Of a DNA stretch of 64,000 bases, positions 17,932-27,240 are shown in pieces. The stretch covers positions 1,240,001-1,304,000 of the forward strand of contig NZ_OZ075108.1 of NCBI RefSeq assembly GCF_964186625.1, in the 5' to 3' direction. Below the pieces are notes generated by a model. The model was not told where the DNA came from. It saw only the letters and a program-made list of their open reading frames with translations, and ran no database searches. Positions within the stretch are counted from its first letter, which is position 1; each line of letters begins with the position of its first letter. The DNA is from Asticcacaulis sp. MM231 (GTDB lineage Bacteria > Pseudomonadota > Alphaproteobacteria > Caulobacterales > Caulobacteraceae). Both the position numbers and the translations under genes were made by a program.

Positions 17932-20651
17932 GTCCCGACATAAGACCCGACCCTGACAAACTGCTCGCCCTTATCGGCAAGGATGAGGGCGAGCGTGCGC
18001 GCGGCCATCTGAAGATCTTCTTCGGATCGTCGGCAGGCGTTGGCAAGACCTTCGCTATGCTGACCGAGGCGCGCCGGCGTCAGGCGGAAGGGCGCGACGT
18101 GATGATCGGCGTCGTCGAGCACCATGGCCGCGCCGAAACCAGAGCGCTGGTCGAAGGCCTGCCGGTTTTGCCGCTGCAGGCCATCGACCATCGCGGCGTT
18201 ACCGTGCATGAGTTCGATCTCGATGCCGCCCTGGCGCGCAGGCCATCGCTGATCCTGATGGACGAGTTTGCGCACACGAATGCGCCAAACTCCCGCCACC
18301 CCAAGCGCTGGCAGGATGTCGAGGAGCTGCTCGATAACGGCATTGATGTCTACACCACGCTCAATGTGCAGCATCTGGACAGCATCAATGATCAGGTGGC
18401 GCGCCTGACCGGCATCTGGGTCAAGGAGACGGTGCCGGACACCATTTTCGATTCGGCCGACGAGATCGCTCTGATCGATACCCCGTCCGATGAACTCCTG
18501 AAGCGTCTGGCCGAGGGTAAGGTCTATGTCGCCGAAGGCGCCAACAAACGCGCCGCCGAAAATTTCTTCAAGAAGAGCAACCTGCTGGCCCTGCGTGAAA
18601 TAGCGCTGCGCCGCACCGCCGAGCGCGTCGACGCCCAGAGCGACGAACTGAATGCCGCCATGGGGCAAAACGAAGCGCAGGTCGGCCATAAGATCATGCT
18701 TTTGATCGGACCTGACCCGCTCTCCACCCGCCTGATTCGTCATGCCAAACGTATGGCGACACGGGGCAGGGCGCCGTGGTACGCCGTCTATCTGCAAAGC
18801 GAGCGCCACGAACAACTCGATGAAAAGGGCCGGACTCGCATCGAGCAATATCTGCGGCTGGCGGAAAACCTGGGTGCCCAGATCGTGCGCCTGTCCGGTA
18901 TGCGGCCGGCAGAGGATATTCTCGCCTATGCGCAGCAGAATGGCTTTACGCGCATCGTGGTCGGTTATCGCCGGCCCAAATGGTGGCTGCGCCCCTTCCG
19001 CGGCACCTTTGCGCAACACCTGATCGAGGCCAGCGACGGCATCGAAATCACCGTCGTGCATGGCGCGACAGGCAACACCCGCGAATCTGTGACGGCGGGG
19101 GCGATCATCCGACCCTTCCTGGCGCGACCGTTAGACTATGGCCTGGCGGTGGCGGGTGTGGCGCTCGGCACCGCCATCGCTTTTCCTTTCCGAGATGTGA
19201 CCCCCTCGAATAATCTGGCCATGATTTACCTCACCGTCGTGGTCATCGTGGCCGCGCGGTTAGGATTGGGGCCATCGATACTGGCGTCGATGCTGAGTAT
19301 TCCGGCGTTCAACTTCTTCTTTACTGACCCTTATTACACCTTCAATTTCTACGACAGTTATTACTACGTCACCTTCGCCTTCATGCTGGTGACCTCACTG
19401 GTGGTGGGCTCGCTGACGGCGCGGCTGTCGCGCCATGCCCGCCTTGTCAGCAACCGTGAACGCGAAACCCAAATCCTCTATGGTCTGACACGCGGCCTGT
19501 CGGCCGTGCGCGGTATCGATGCTATCTGCGAGGTGGCGATTCGTCATCTCAGTGGCCCTTTCAGCCTCGATGTGACGGTGTTTGTCCGCACCCCCTCCGG
19601 TCTGCAACCCTATCCTCAAGGTATCATCACCAACGATATGCGCGAGATGGGGGCGGTCAACTGGGTGTCGGCCAATGGCCTGATGGCGGGGCGTGATACC
19701 GACACCATGCCCTCGGCTACAGGACTTTACCTGCCGCTGCTGGCGGAAAAGGAAGCCTTCGGCGTGCTGGGCCTGACGTCGCGCGATGCCGGCCATTCTT
19801 TCACCGGCGCGGAGATCCTGCAATTCGAGGCCTTCGCCAGCCTGATCGCCGGCGCCTTGCAGCGAGCGCGCCGTTCGGACGAGGCGGCGGAATCGAAGGT
19901 CGAATCCGAAAATGAAAAACTGCGCAATGTGCTGCTGTCGTCGCTGTCGCACGATCTGCGTACGCCGCTCACCGTCATGAACAATTCGGTCAGTACGCTG
20001 TTGCGGATGCGCAAGGAACTGCCGCGCAAAGCGATGGATGAGCTGACCGGGCTGTGGAGCCAGTTAACGCGGCTGCAAAAATTCGTTGGCAATCTGCTCG
20101 ATATGGCGGCGATCACCTCCGGTCATATGAAGCTCAATTTCCAGCCCTATATGATCCAGGAAATCATCGGTGCCGCGCTCGGTCAGGTGCAGGCCACGAA
20201 AGAGAACCGGACGATCGGAACACACATATCGGGCAACCTGCCGATGGTGAGGATCGATGGCGGCCTGATCGAGCAGGTGTTTATCAATCTGCTCGAAAAC
20301 GCCTTTCAACATACGCAAGATAATGGCCGTCTCGATATTTACGTTGAAAAAGACGCTGACCGCCTGCGCGTGCGCATTTCCGACGATGGCGACGGCCTGA
20401 AAGACGGCGATGAAGCGCGCATCTTCGAGCAGTTCCAGAAGGGACAGACGCTGCGTTCGGACCGCTCCGGCGGTACGGGCCTGGGCCTCGCCATCTGCCG
20501 GGGTATTGTGCAGGCGCATGGCGGTATGATCTATGCCAAGAACAACCGTACGCTTGGTCAAAATGCCGGCAGCCATGGCGCCAGCTTTATCTTTACCCTT
20601 CCGATCGCCCCGGCCTTGCCTGAGGGCAACCTGCCTGAAAGCGCCCTATGA
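17928..20651 (+). CDS. kdpD: osmosensitive K+ channel sensor histidine kinase KdpD
   Basis: A 907-aa membrane sensor kinase that controls kdp expression with KdpE. It starts at a GTG overlapping the kdpC stop (GTGA). The KdpD N-domain has a Walker A ([13 protein letters not shown], near residue 30) and [18 protein letters not shown] Usp-like domain follows (about 245-370), then four membrane helices (about 400-500), a GAF-like region, the phospho-acceptor box [12 protein letters not shown] near residue 670, and an ATPase domain ([27 protein letters not shown]). All key residues are present. It overlaps kdpE. Confidence 0.95.
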   Translation: MSPDIRPDPDKLLALIGKDEGERARGHLKIFFGSSAGVGKTFAMLTEARRRQAEGRDVMIGVVEHHGRAETRALVEGLPVLPLQAIDHRGVTVHEFDLDAALARRPSLILMDEFAHTNAPNSRHPKRWQDVEELLDNGIDVYTTLNVQHLDSINDQVARLTGIWVKETVPDTIFDSADEIALIDTPSDELLKRLAEGKVYVAEGANKRAAENFFKKSNLLALREIALRRTAERVDAQSDELNAAMGQNEAQVGHKIMLLIGPDPLSTRLIRHAKRMATRGRAPWYAVYLQSERHEQLDEKGRTRIEQYLRLAENLGAQIVRLSGMRPAEDILAYAQQNGFTRIVVGYRRPKWWLRPFRGTFAQHLIEASDGIEITVVHGATGNTRESVTAGAIIRPFLARPLDYGLAVAGVALGTAIAFPFRDVTPSNNLAMIYLTVVVIVAARLGLGPSILASMLSIPAFNFFFTDPYYTFNFYDSYYYVTFAFMLVTSLVVGSLTARLSRHARLVSNRERETQILYGLTRGLSAVRGIDAICEVAIRHLSGPFSLDVTVFVRTPSGLQPYPQGIITNDMREMGAVNWVSANGLMAGRDTDTMPSATGLYLPLLAEKEAFGVLGLTSRDAGHSFTGAEILQFEAFASLIAGALQRARRSDEAAESKVESENEKLRNVLLSSLSHDLRTPLTVMNNSVSTLLRMRKELPRKAMDELTGLWSQLTRLQKFVGNLLDMAAITSGHMKLNFQPYMIQEIIGAALGQVQATKENRTIGTHISGNLPMVRIDGGLIEQVFINLLENAFQHTQDNGRLDIYVEKDADRLRVRISDDGDGLKDGDEARIFEQFQKGQTLRSDRSGGTGLGLAICRGIVQAHGGMIYAKNNRTLGQNAGSHGASFIFTLPIAPALPEGNLPESAL

Positions 20652-21328
20652 CCCGTATCCTGACCATCGAAGACGAGCACGATATCCGCCGTTTCCTGCG
20701 CACGACGCTGGGGGCCAACGACATGACTGTCATCGAAGCCGAAACCGGCAAGGCGGGCCTGCAAAAGGCCAGTTCGCAGTCACCGGATGTGATCCTGCTC
20801 GATCTCGGCCTGCCCGACATGGATGGCATGGACATCATCCGCCAACTGCGCGAATGGGGCCGTATCCCGATCATCGTGCTGTCGGCGCGCGGGCAGGAGA
20901 GTGACAAGATCGAGGCGCTTGAACGGGGCGCTGATGATTATCTGACCAAGCCGTTCTCAGCCGGCGAACTGATCGCGCGCATCAAGGTCGCGCTGCGTCA
21001 CGCCAACCGGCCGCAGGGCGATATGCCCTTCACCTATGAATATGACGGCCTCTCTATTGATGCGGCGGCGCGCCGGGTGCGGCTGGATGGCGAGGATGTC
21101 CACCTGACGCCGATCGAATACAAGTTGCTCGCGGTTCTGGCGCGTAATTCCGGTAAGGTGCTTACCCACGGCGCCCTTCTCAATGAAGTCTGGGGTAAGC
21201 ATTCGCAGGACAGCCAGACCTATCTGCGTATCCACACCCAGCACCTGCGCGAAAAACTGAAGGACGATGCTCTCAATCCACGCTTCATCGTCACGGAGCC
21301 AGGCATAGGTTACCGGCTAAAGCCCTGA
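20648..21328 (+). CDS. kdpE: KDP operon response regulator KdpE
   Basis: A 226-aa OmpR-type regulator. Receiver domain with phospho-acceptor Asp52 (VILLDLGLPDMDG) and the Thr/Lys switch residues (VLSARGQ, YLTKPFSAGEL). The C-terminal winged helix includes VHLTPIEYKLLAVLARNSGKVLTH and ends VTEPGIGYRLKP. ATGA overlap with kdpD, so the two-component pair is translationally coupled. It probably activates the kdp promoter at about 13.2 kb. Confidence 0.95.
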   Translation: MTRILTIEDEHDIRRFLRTTLGANDMTVIEAETGKAGLQKASSQSPDVILLDLGLPDMDGMDIIRQLREWGRIPIIVLSARGQESDKIEALERGADDYLTKPFSAGELIARIKVALRHANRPQGDMPFTYEYDGLSIDAAARRVRLDGEDVHLTPIEYKLLAVLARNSGKVLTHGALLNEVWGKHSQDSQTYLRIHTQHLREKLKDDALNPRFIVTEPGIGYRLKP

Positions 21329-21970
21329 AATCTTGCGAACTGCGTTATTCGAAACGGGCGTGGTTATCACGTCCGTCACGGGGCTATCGGGCGTTCATTT
21401 TGCCTTTTGGCGTCATATTTGGGAGCGCTAACACGAAAATGCGGGTATCTTAACAAACGAAACCGGTTTCAGATTCTCTTATCAGGCGTTTTGCCCAGCT
21501 ATTTCAGCGGCATGGGCATTTTTTTTTAACCTGCAGGTATTTTTTTTTGCTCCGTCTTTGCAACATTAACTATCGGACATGTTTGAACTTTTAGAGGCAC
21601 TTTTGTTAAGCGATGCGCCTTATAAGTCACGCCGTCGTGAAAAGTCTGTAACTGACACCTTGACGTTTTAGGATTAGCCGGATCATTTAGGCCCAAACCG
21701 CTACGTCATGGGTGTAACAGCCTGTAACAAAGCGGTCGCCTTTTGAGCCATTCTGGTTCATATTGGCTGAGTTTGTGCCGAAGCACGTGTGATGCAGACG
21801 TTAGATTCTGTGCGCGCTGTGCTCAGGCATGAGAGGCTTGTTGAAAGTTGAGGGCCCTGGCCAAGACTTTCAGTTGGGTCTTATTGTTTTTAACATGGGG
21901 TAAACGCTTCCCCTTTAGTCCTTGGTCAACCCTTTGGTGGGTGAAGTCCATATTCAGGAATTGGCGAAAA
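21329..21970. other. long intergenic region upstream of exbB
   Basis: About 640 bp without a convincing gene. It has two T-rich runs (21519-21528 and 21541-21548), several TTAA half-sites but no full TTAA-N7-TTAA box, and a GTAACAGCCTGTAACA direct repeat near 21714-21729. An open frame enters exbB from 21848, but its extra 41 residues look non-coding. It presumably carries the exbB-exbD-tonB promoter. Confidence 0.5.
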
Positions 21971-22852
21971 ATGCTCGAACATAAGAAATCTAATCCGCTC
22001 ATTGCTCTGCTCGGCGCTGCCGCGCTTCTCATGAGCGCTCCCGCCATGGCCGTAGCGGCTGCGGCGCCCACCTCGGCTGCCGCCCCGGCTGCCGCCCCGG
22101 AAGCGACTGCCCCTGCGGCTGAAGCTACCGATGAAACCAGCGCTGCCGCTGGCCACGCGCCGTCCGCCGACGTTGACTTCGTCAGCATGTTCATGGGCGC
22201 GACGGTTGTCGTTAAGCTCGTCATGGGGCTGCTGATTGTTCTGTCGGTGATTTCGTGGGTTCTGCTCATCATGAAACTGATGGACTTCTCCAGCCTCAAC
22301 CGCGTCACCACGAACTTCCTGGAAGCCTATCGTGGCGCCCGTTCGATCGCTGACATAAATCGTATTGCTGTCTCCGACGAATTCGCAGGCAACCCGCTGG
22401 CAGATATGGCCGCTGTCGCCACCGAAGAAATTCAACTGTCCAAGCAAGCCGGCCTGTCGATCTCGGGCGAACACCGCGACGCCGTTCTTCACCGCGCCGA
22501 AGCTTCGGTTGCCGCTGTTCAAACCGGCCTGGCCAAGCGTCTCTCGGGTGGTCTGTCCTTCCTGGCTTCGACCGGTTCGACCTCGCCCTTCATCGGTCTG
22601 TTCGGTACGGTTTATGGTATCATGAACTCCTTCATCGGTATCGCTCAGTCGCACACGACCAACCTGGCCGTTGTGGCGCCGGGTATCGCTGAAGCCCTTA
22701 TGGCTACCGGCCTGGGTCTGATCGCCGCTATTCCGGCCGTTGTCATGTACAACATCTTCAACACCAGCATCACGAACTACGGCACCCGTTCAGAGCAATT
22801 CGTCTCCGAACTGATGAACTCTCTGTCGCGTCAACTCGACAAAGGGGCGTAA
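21971..22852 (+). CDS. exbB: ExbB-family biopolymer transport protein (MotA/TolQ/ExbB channel)
   Basis: A proton-channel subunit of the ExbB-ExbD-TonB motor that energises outer-membrane receptors. The ATG at 21971 opens a signal-like helix (LIALLGAAALLMSAPAMAVA) and an Ala/Pro-rich spacer (about 30-65). The MotA/TolQ/ExbB core follows with helices at about 72-100, the motif GLSFLASTGSTSPFIGLFGT, then GIAEALMATGLGLIAAIPAVVMYN. About 293 aa. Upstream start codons in frame give an implausible N-terminus. Followed 5 nt later by exbD. Confidence 0.92.
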   Translation: MLEHKKSNPLIALLGAAALLMSAPAMAVAAAAPTSAAAPAAAPEATAPAAEATDETSAAAGHAPSADVDFVSMFMGATVVVKLVMGLLIVLSVISWVLLIMKLMDFSSLNRVTTNFLEAYRGARSIADINRIAVSDEFAGNPLADMAAVATEEIQLSKQAGLSISGEHRDAVLHRAEASVAAVQTGLAKRLSGGLSFLASTGSTSPFIGLFGTVYGIMNSFIGIAQSHTTNLAVVAPGIAEALMATGLGLIAAIPAVVMYNIFNTSITNYGTRSEQFVSELMNSLSRQLDKGA

Positions 22853-22857
22853 GCGAT

Positions 22858-23292
22858 ATGGGAGCCAAGCTATCAGGTGGTGGCGGCTCGAAGTTTCACG
22901 TCGAAGCCAACGCGGAAATCAACGTTACCCCGTTCGTCGACGTTATGCTTGTCTTGCTTATTATCTTCATGGTGGCGGCGCCGCTCGCCACTGTGTCGGT
23001 AGAAGTGACGCTACCAAAAGCCGTCGCCAAGCCAATACAGAATCCGCCGAAGCCGGTTTATATATCGCTGCAAAAAGATGGCAGCGTGTTCATCGGTAAC
23101 GAACCTACGTCGCTCGACGCCCTTGGGGATGACCTCAAGAAGGCAGTCGGTGCACGTAACCCCGAAGAAGAACGTATTTTCATCCGCGCTGATAAACAAA
23201 CGCGTTACGCCGAGTTTATGAAGGTGATGAATAAGCTGCAGGACAATGGTTTCTACAGTGTCGCTCTTCAGGGCGAAGACGACGCAAAGTAA
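22858..23292 (+). CDS. exbD: ExbD/TolR-family biopolymer transport protein
   Basis: A 144-aa partner of ExbB. A short cytoplasmic tail precedes the single helix INVTPFVDVMLVLLIIFMVA, in which the Asp of FVDVML is the conserved proton-carrying residue. A periplasmic TolR/ExbD domain follows. It sits between exbB and tonB with very short gaps, so it is co-transcribed with them. Confidence 0.94.
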   Translation: MGAKLSGGGGSKFHVEANAEINVTPFVDVMLVLLIIFMVAAPLATVSVEVTLPKAVAKPIQNPPKPVYISLQKDGSVFIGNEPTSLDALGDDLKKAVGARNPEEERIFIRADKQTRYAEFMKVMNKLQDNGFYSVALQGEDDAK

Positions 23293-23304
23293 GAGGGTCT
23301 ATTT

Positions 23305-24012
23305 ATGGAAGAAACTCCCCATAGGAAACGGGACCCTATTCTTGATCCGCCCGAAAAGAAGGCTTCCGCCTCTCTCTGGGTCGGTGTTGGTGTCGCCGCT
23401 GCTATCCACATAGGCGTGGGTTACTACCTCCTCCAGACGCGCTTTGAGCTGAAGGAAGTTAAGTTTACGGATGAGAAGGTGAATGTCGACTTGGTCGCAC
23501 CGCCTCCGCCTCCACCCCCGCCGCCACCTCCGCCTCCGCCGACGAAGATGCCGCCGCCTCCCGTGGTTCAGCCCCGTGAGACGCCGCCTATTCCAAGCGT
23601 AACGCCGCCGCCGCCCATCCCGGTGCCACCTGTTCCGCAGGAAAAGCGTCAGGAATATACGGCACCTCCCGCGGTGATGAACACAGGTACGCCGCCTCCG
23701 GTGGTCGCTGCAGGTCCTCGCTACGTGGCGGGTGACTGGAGCTATCCCGGCACCGATCAAATGGCCAATTCCTATCCGGATCGTGCCGCGAGTGACGAAG
23801 TTGAAGGTACGGTCACGATCGACTGCACCGTTAGCGCCGCCGGTCGGGTTACGGGCTGTAACATCCTGAGCGAAAGCCCCAAGGGCTACGGCTTTGGTGC
23901 TGCTACGGTCAAGCTTTTCGTCAAGTATGCCAAGGTCAAGCCTAGCTCGGTCGGTGGCGAACTCAGAGAAGGCGATCGTAAGAAGTTTACCTACAAGTGG
24001 CAGTTGGGCTAA
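23305..24012 (+). CDS. tonB: energy transducer TonB
   Basis: A 235-aa inner-membrane protein that spans the periplasm. One N-terminal helix (ASLWVGVGVAAAIHIGVGYY), a long proline-rich stretch (about 65-120, with an uninterrupted run of prolines), and a C-terminal TonB domain (about 150-235; VEGTVTIDCTVSAAGRV, then SPKGYGFGAATVKLFVKYAK). Co-transcribed with exbBD and followed by a strong terminator. It probably powers the TonB receptors in this window. Confidence 0.93.
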   Translation: MEETPHRKRDPILDPPEKKASASLWVGVGVAAAIHIGVGYYLLQTRFELKEVKFTDEKVNVDLVAPPPPPPPPPPPPPPTKMPPPPVVQPRETPPIPSVTPPPPIPVPPVPQEKRQEYTAPPAVMNTGTPPPVVAAGPRYVAGDWSYPGTDQMANSYPDRAASDEVEGTVTIDCTVSAAGRVTGCNILSESPKGYGFGAATVKLFVKYAKVKPSSVGGELREGDRKKFTYKWQLG

Positions 24013-24036
24013 CCCATCCGTCATGACCTATAAAGA

Positions 24037-24068
24037 AACGCTCCGGGCCCAGGTCCGGAGCGTTTTTT
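24037..24068 (+). terminator. rho-independent terminator after tonB
   Basis: Ten-base-pair stem AACGCTCCGG / CCGGAGCGTT with an 8-nt loop followed by a T run. It ends the exbB-exbD-tonB transcript. Confidence 0.85.
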
Positions 24069-24270
24069 GTATTTGAGAGGCAAGGGGAGGGCGCAATTTT
24101 GTCAATTGCGTGAAGGCGGAGATGGTAGTATGCTCCTAGTAAGACAAGAAAAGTAATCAAACGCTACTCATTGATGCAGGTGCGTACAGCTTTGTATTGT
24201 TGGCGGCTGGTGCCGATGCGAAAGCTGTAAAACCTTCTGCGTGATACTATAATCATGGAGGAGATTTATT

Positions 24271-24969
24271 ATGACAGATGCTGTCCACGGCTACCACTCG
24301 CCTATATTTGACAATCCGAAACTTAAAAAACTGCCGCCATCTTTCTACTGGGGTGTGTTGTTTGCTGTGCTGCTGCATCTGGTGCTGCTGTACTGTATCT
24401 TCAATCAAACCTTCGGTATGCCGCCGATCCTTGAATCGCCAAAGATCGACAAGCCTATCGATATGACCATGGAGCGGATCAGGCCCGAACCGCCGAAGCC
24501 AACCCCGACCACAGCCCATAACAACCCGGTCACGCCGCACACACCGGTCACCGCGGCGCCGGATGATATTCAGACCCTGCCGGTCGATCCGGTGGTCAAC
24601 AAGACGCCCACAGCCCCTGGGCCTGTAACGCTGCCCGTCGAGCCGACCCTGCCAGGTCCTGTGGTCTCGAATGAGCCTGTCTATGTGGCGGCACGCTGGT
24701 CGCGCTTCCCCAATGCCGATGCCCTGGGCGCCTATTATCCGCCGCGTGCGCTCAATGACGAAATCGAAGGCTCGGCCACGGTCGAATGTACCGTGCTCGA
24801 TGCCGCTGGCCGTGTGCGTTGCTCGGCCCTGTCGGAAATCCCCGGCAATTACGGGTTCGGCAAGGCCACCGTCAGCATGGTTCAGGATAAGGGCCGCGTT
24901 GATACCAGCAAGGGCGACATCAAAATCGGCTCTGTGCTGCGTCAAACGGTGAAATGGTCGCTGAACTAA
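24271..24969 (+). CDS. second TonB-family energy transducer
   Basis: A 232-aa protein with the same layout as the gene before it: an N-terminal helix (SFYWGVLFAVLLHLVLLYCI), a Pro/Thr-rich spacer (about 75-130) and a TonB-type C-terminal domain (about 145-232; IEGSATVECTVLDAAGRVR, IPGNYGFGKATVSMVQDKGR). GGAGGAG lies well before the ATG. It has its own 258-bp upstream gap and its own terminator, so it is a separate transcription unit. Probably a paralogue serving a different set of receptors or conditions. Confidence 0.85.
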   Translation: MTDAVHGYHSPIFDNPKLKKLPPSFYWGVLFAVLLHLVLLYCIFNQTFGMPPILESPKIDKPIDMTMERIRPEPPKPTPTTAHNNPVTPHTPVTAAPDDIQTLPVDPVVNKTPTAPGPVTLPVEPTLPGPVVSNEPVYVAARWSRFPNADALGAYYPPRALNDEIEGSATVECTVLDAAGRVRCSALSEIPGNYGFGKATVSMVQDKGRVDTSKGDIKIGSVLRQTVKWSLN

Positions 24970-24990
24970 GCAAGACTTTGAGACGTGCAG

Positions 24991-25022
24991 AAGCCCTTCG
25001 GATCGTATCCGGAGGGCTTTTC
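24991..25022 (+). terminator. rho-independent terminator
   Basis: A 13-pair stem (AAGCCCTTCGGAT / ATCCGGAGGGCTT, one G-T pair, loop CGT) followed by TT and C, directly after the second tonB-like gene. Confidence 0.85.
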
Positions 25023-25109
25023 TCCGCCTGAAATGTGTCCTATTTACGTGATATATTTTACAAAGCGCGGTTCATGGTTGCGCTGTATGTCGAGGGCTAG
25101 GGAAATAGT

Positions 25110-25871
25110 ATGGGACGCTTCGGAAAATTGTCGGCTTCAGGAATAATTGTACTGGCGGCCGGGTTGAGCCTCAGTGGCTGTGAAACCAACCAGACGCTTG
25201 GCCGCTCGCAATTTTTGCTGGTCGATGACGTCGCTCTGGAGCAAAGCGCCGCGACCGCCTGGCAGGAACAGCTCAAGACGGCGAAAGTCTCGAAGGACCC
25301 GGTACTCAACAAGCGTATCCAGACTGTAGGCGCGCGCATCGCCGCAGCGTCAGGACTTGGCGCCAGCGGTTGGGAATATGTGCTGTTTCAGGATGATCAG
25401 CCCAATGCCTTTGTCATTCCCGGCAAGAAGGTCGGGATCAATACTGGCCTGTTCAAGGTCGTGAAGAATGACGACCAACTCGCCGCCGTGATCGGCCATG
25501 AAACGGCGCACGTTCTGGGCAAGCACGCCGCTGAGCGCGCGTCGCAACAGATGGCGGCGCAGGGTGTGCTCGGTGCGGCGGTAGGCGCGACCTCGGGCAA
25601 TACGCAAAAGGCGATTTCCAGCTATGGTGGCCTCGGCGCGCAGCTTGGCCTTCTGTTGCCCTATTCGCGCAAGCATGAATCCGAAGCCGACCGTATCGGT
25701 GTCGATCTGGTGGCCAAGGCCGGTTATCGTCCGAGCGCCGCTATCGAGGTGTGGCAGAACATGATGGCGCTCAATTCTGGCGCGCCGCCGGAACTCTTGT
25801 CGACTCACCCGTCGGACAAGACGCGGATCAAGGACCTGCAGGACTATATCGCCGCCAAGGGCTACAAGTAG
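25110..25871 (+). CDS. M48-family zinc metalloprotease lipoprotein
   Basis: A 253-aa periplasmic protease of the LoiP/BepA type. Lipoprotein signal with lipobox LSGC (Cys24 lipidated). The zinc site is complete: HETAH (His130, Glu131, His134) and third ligand Glu192 in HESEADRIGVD. Family motif DQPNAFVIPGKKVGINTGLF precedes it. The end motif LLSTHPSDKTRIKDLQ is typical. Likely degrades misfolded envelope proteins. Stands alone between two other units. Confidence 0.92.
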   Translation: MGRFGKLSASGIIVLAAGLSLSGCETNQTLGRSQFLLVDDVALEQSAATAWQEQLKTAKVSKDPVLNKRIQTVGARIAAASGLGASGWEYVLFQDDQPNAFVIPGKKVGINTGLFKVVKNDDQLAAVIGHETAHVLGKHAAERASQQMAAQGVLGAAVGATSGNTQKAISSYGGLGAQLGLLLPYSRKHESEADRIGVDLVAKAGYRPSAAIEVWQNMMALNSGAPPELLSTHPSDKTRIKDLQDYIAAKGYK

Positions 25872-25968
25872 GTGGCGTAGCGCAAATCCACAAGAATTGC
25901 GCCATTTCATACTTTTAGGCTTGATCCATGGCTACGGCCATATTAGAGGATGCCCCTCGTGATGGTTT

Positions 25969-26045
25969 GCCGCCTTAGCTCAGTTGGTTAGAGCGCCGGT
26001 TTGTGGAACCGGAGGTCCTCAGTTCAAGCCTGAGAGGCGGTACCA
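25969..26045 (+). tRNA. tRNA-His (GTG anticodon)
   Basis: A 77-nt cloverleaf: acceptor GCCGCCT/AGGCGGT, D arm TAGCTCAGTTGGTTAGAGC, anticodon stem-loop CCGGT-TTGTGGA-ACCGG with anticodon GTG, T arm CTCAG-TTCAAGC-CTGAG, discriminator A and encoded CCA. The base before G1 is T, so no G-1 is encoded. G1 pairs with U72 and base 73 is A. This is the atypical tRNA-His form known from one alphaproteobacterial clade. Confidence 0.96.
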
Positions 26046-26132
26046 TCACAAGATCCTTTCCCGGACAATTTAGCGCGTAAAAAGCTGTCGTGTCGCATGG
26101 CGCCACAGAGTGGAATCGCGTAGGTCGAAGTC

Positions 26133-27179
26133 ATGGTCCACAGCCCTTCTCATTCCCTGATCGTCGTCGGTGGCGGCATTGTCGGCCTGACGATCGCCGT
26201 GGCGGCTCGGGCTTCCGGTCACAAGGTTACGCTGATCACGCGCGATGATATCGAGGTGACCGCTTCGGGGGTAGCGGCCGGCATGATCGCGCCCGCCATG
26301 GAGGCGATGAATGATCCCGATCCGGAGTTCAGTTATCGACGTTTCAAGCACGCTCAAGGCGCCTGGCTCGATCTTAACGCGCTATGGCCGGAAGCGCTGC
26401 AACAGACCCTGGTGAAGGCCCAGACGGGCGACGCAATCTATATCAGCGATACGCCGGCCGCATCGGCGGATACATTCACCGCAATGGGCGCGAACCATGC
26501 CTCAGTCCTTGCGAAGTCAATTCCGGAGGCTTCCAGCGCTACCAGTATCCATGATGAATGGCTGGTGGAAGCCGGGCCAATGCTTGAAGCCCTGGCAACT
26601 CATCTGGATACGCTCGGCGGTGTAAGCCTGAGAGCGAGCGTCAAAGAGGTTTCGGCCGTTCAGGTAAGGCTTGATAGCGGCGAGATCCTGACGGCCGACG
26701 CGGTTGTTGTGGCGGCTGGCTATGACAGCAAGGGATTGGCTGACAGCATCCCCGGGCTTTCGGCACTTACGCCCATCAAGGGGCATCTGCTCGATATCGA
26801 AGGGCAGGGCGGGTTTGGTGTTTTGCGCTCAGCGACGGGCTATCTTGCCGATTACGGACGAATTGCAAAGTTTGGCGCGACCATGCAGATGGGGCAGGCG
26901 GACCTGCGCGTCGAGCCTGATGTGGTCGAAACTCTGATCGGTCGTGCTGCCGATATGAACATTGACATTGGAACGGCCATTCCCCGAACCGGCATCCGCG
27001 CCGCCACGCCGGACGGCTGGCCGCTGATCGGGCGTGACCCGGCCTCGGGCGTGCTGGTTGCCGCGGGTATGCGGCGCAACGGCTATATTTTCGCCCCGTT
27101 CGCGGCCAAAATCATTCTGGCGCTGATCGAAGGCCGGCCCTCGCCCGACGAAGGCATCTATCGCCCGGACCGCTTTTAA
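26133..27179 (+). CDS. FAD-dependent amine/D-amino-acid oxidase (DadA/ThiO-like)
   Basis: A 348-aa flavoprotein of the DAO family. N-terminal Rossmann motif HSLIVVGGGIVGLTIAVAAR (residues 7-26), the conserved GVAAGMIAPAME stretch, a second nucleotide-facing VVVAAGYDS, and the C-terminal FAD motif GMRRNGYIFAPFAAKII. Size and motifs fit glycine oxidase ThiO or D-amino acid dehydrogenases. No thiamine genes lie nearby, so ThiO is only a possibility. A CtrA-type box follows its stop but belongs to the next gene. Confidence 0.82.
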   Translation: MVHSPSHSLIVVGGGIVGLTIAVAARASGHKVTLITRDDIEVTASGVAAGMIAPAMEAMNDPDPEFSYRRFKHAQGAWLDLNALWPEALQQTLVKAQTGDAIYISDTPAASADTFTAMGANHASVLAKSIPEASSATSIHDEWLVEAGPMLEALATHLDTLGGVSLRASVKEVSAVQVRLDSGEILTADAVVVAAGYDSKGLADSIPGLSALTPIKGHLLDIEGQGGFGVLRSATGYLADYGRIAKFGATMQMGQADLRVEPDVVETLIGRAADMNIDIGTAIPRTGIRAATPDGWPLIGRDPASGVLVAAGMRRNGYIFAPFAAKIILALIEGRPSPDEGIYRPDRF

Positions 27180-27185
27180 CCAAAG

Positions 27186-27200
27186 TTAAGCGCATATTAA
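27186..27200 (+). promoter_or_regulatory. CtrA-type box TTAA-N7-TTAA
   Basis: TTAAGCGCATATTAA matches the CtrA consensus of Caulobacterales exactly. It lies 41 nt before the ATG of the transglycosylase-like gene, a position suited to direct cell-cycle control by CtrA. Confidence 0.6.
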
Positions 27201-27240
27201 CCACGTGTGGGGCAAAATCTGCCTATGTGAGGTTTGTATC

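Noticed and set aside
17847..19061. A 404-codon open frame on the minus strand
   Set aside because: Lies fully opposite kdpC/kdpD, whose motifs are unambiguous.
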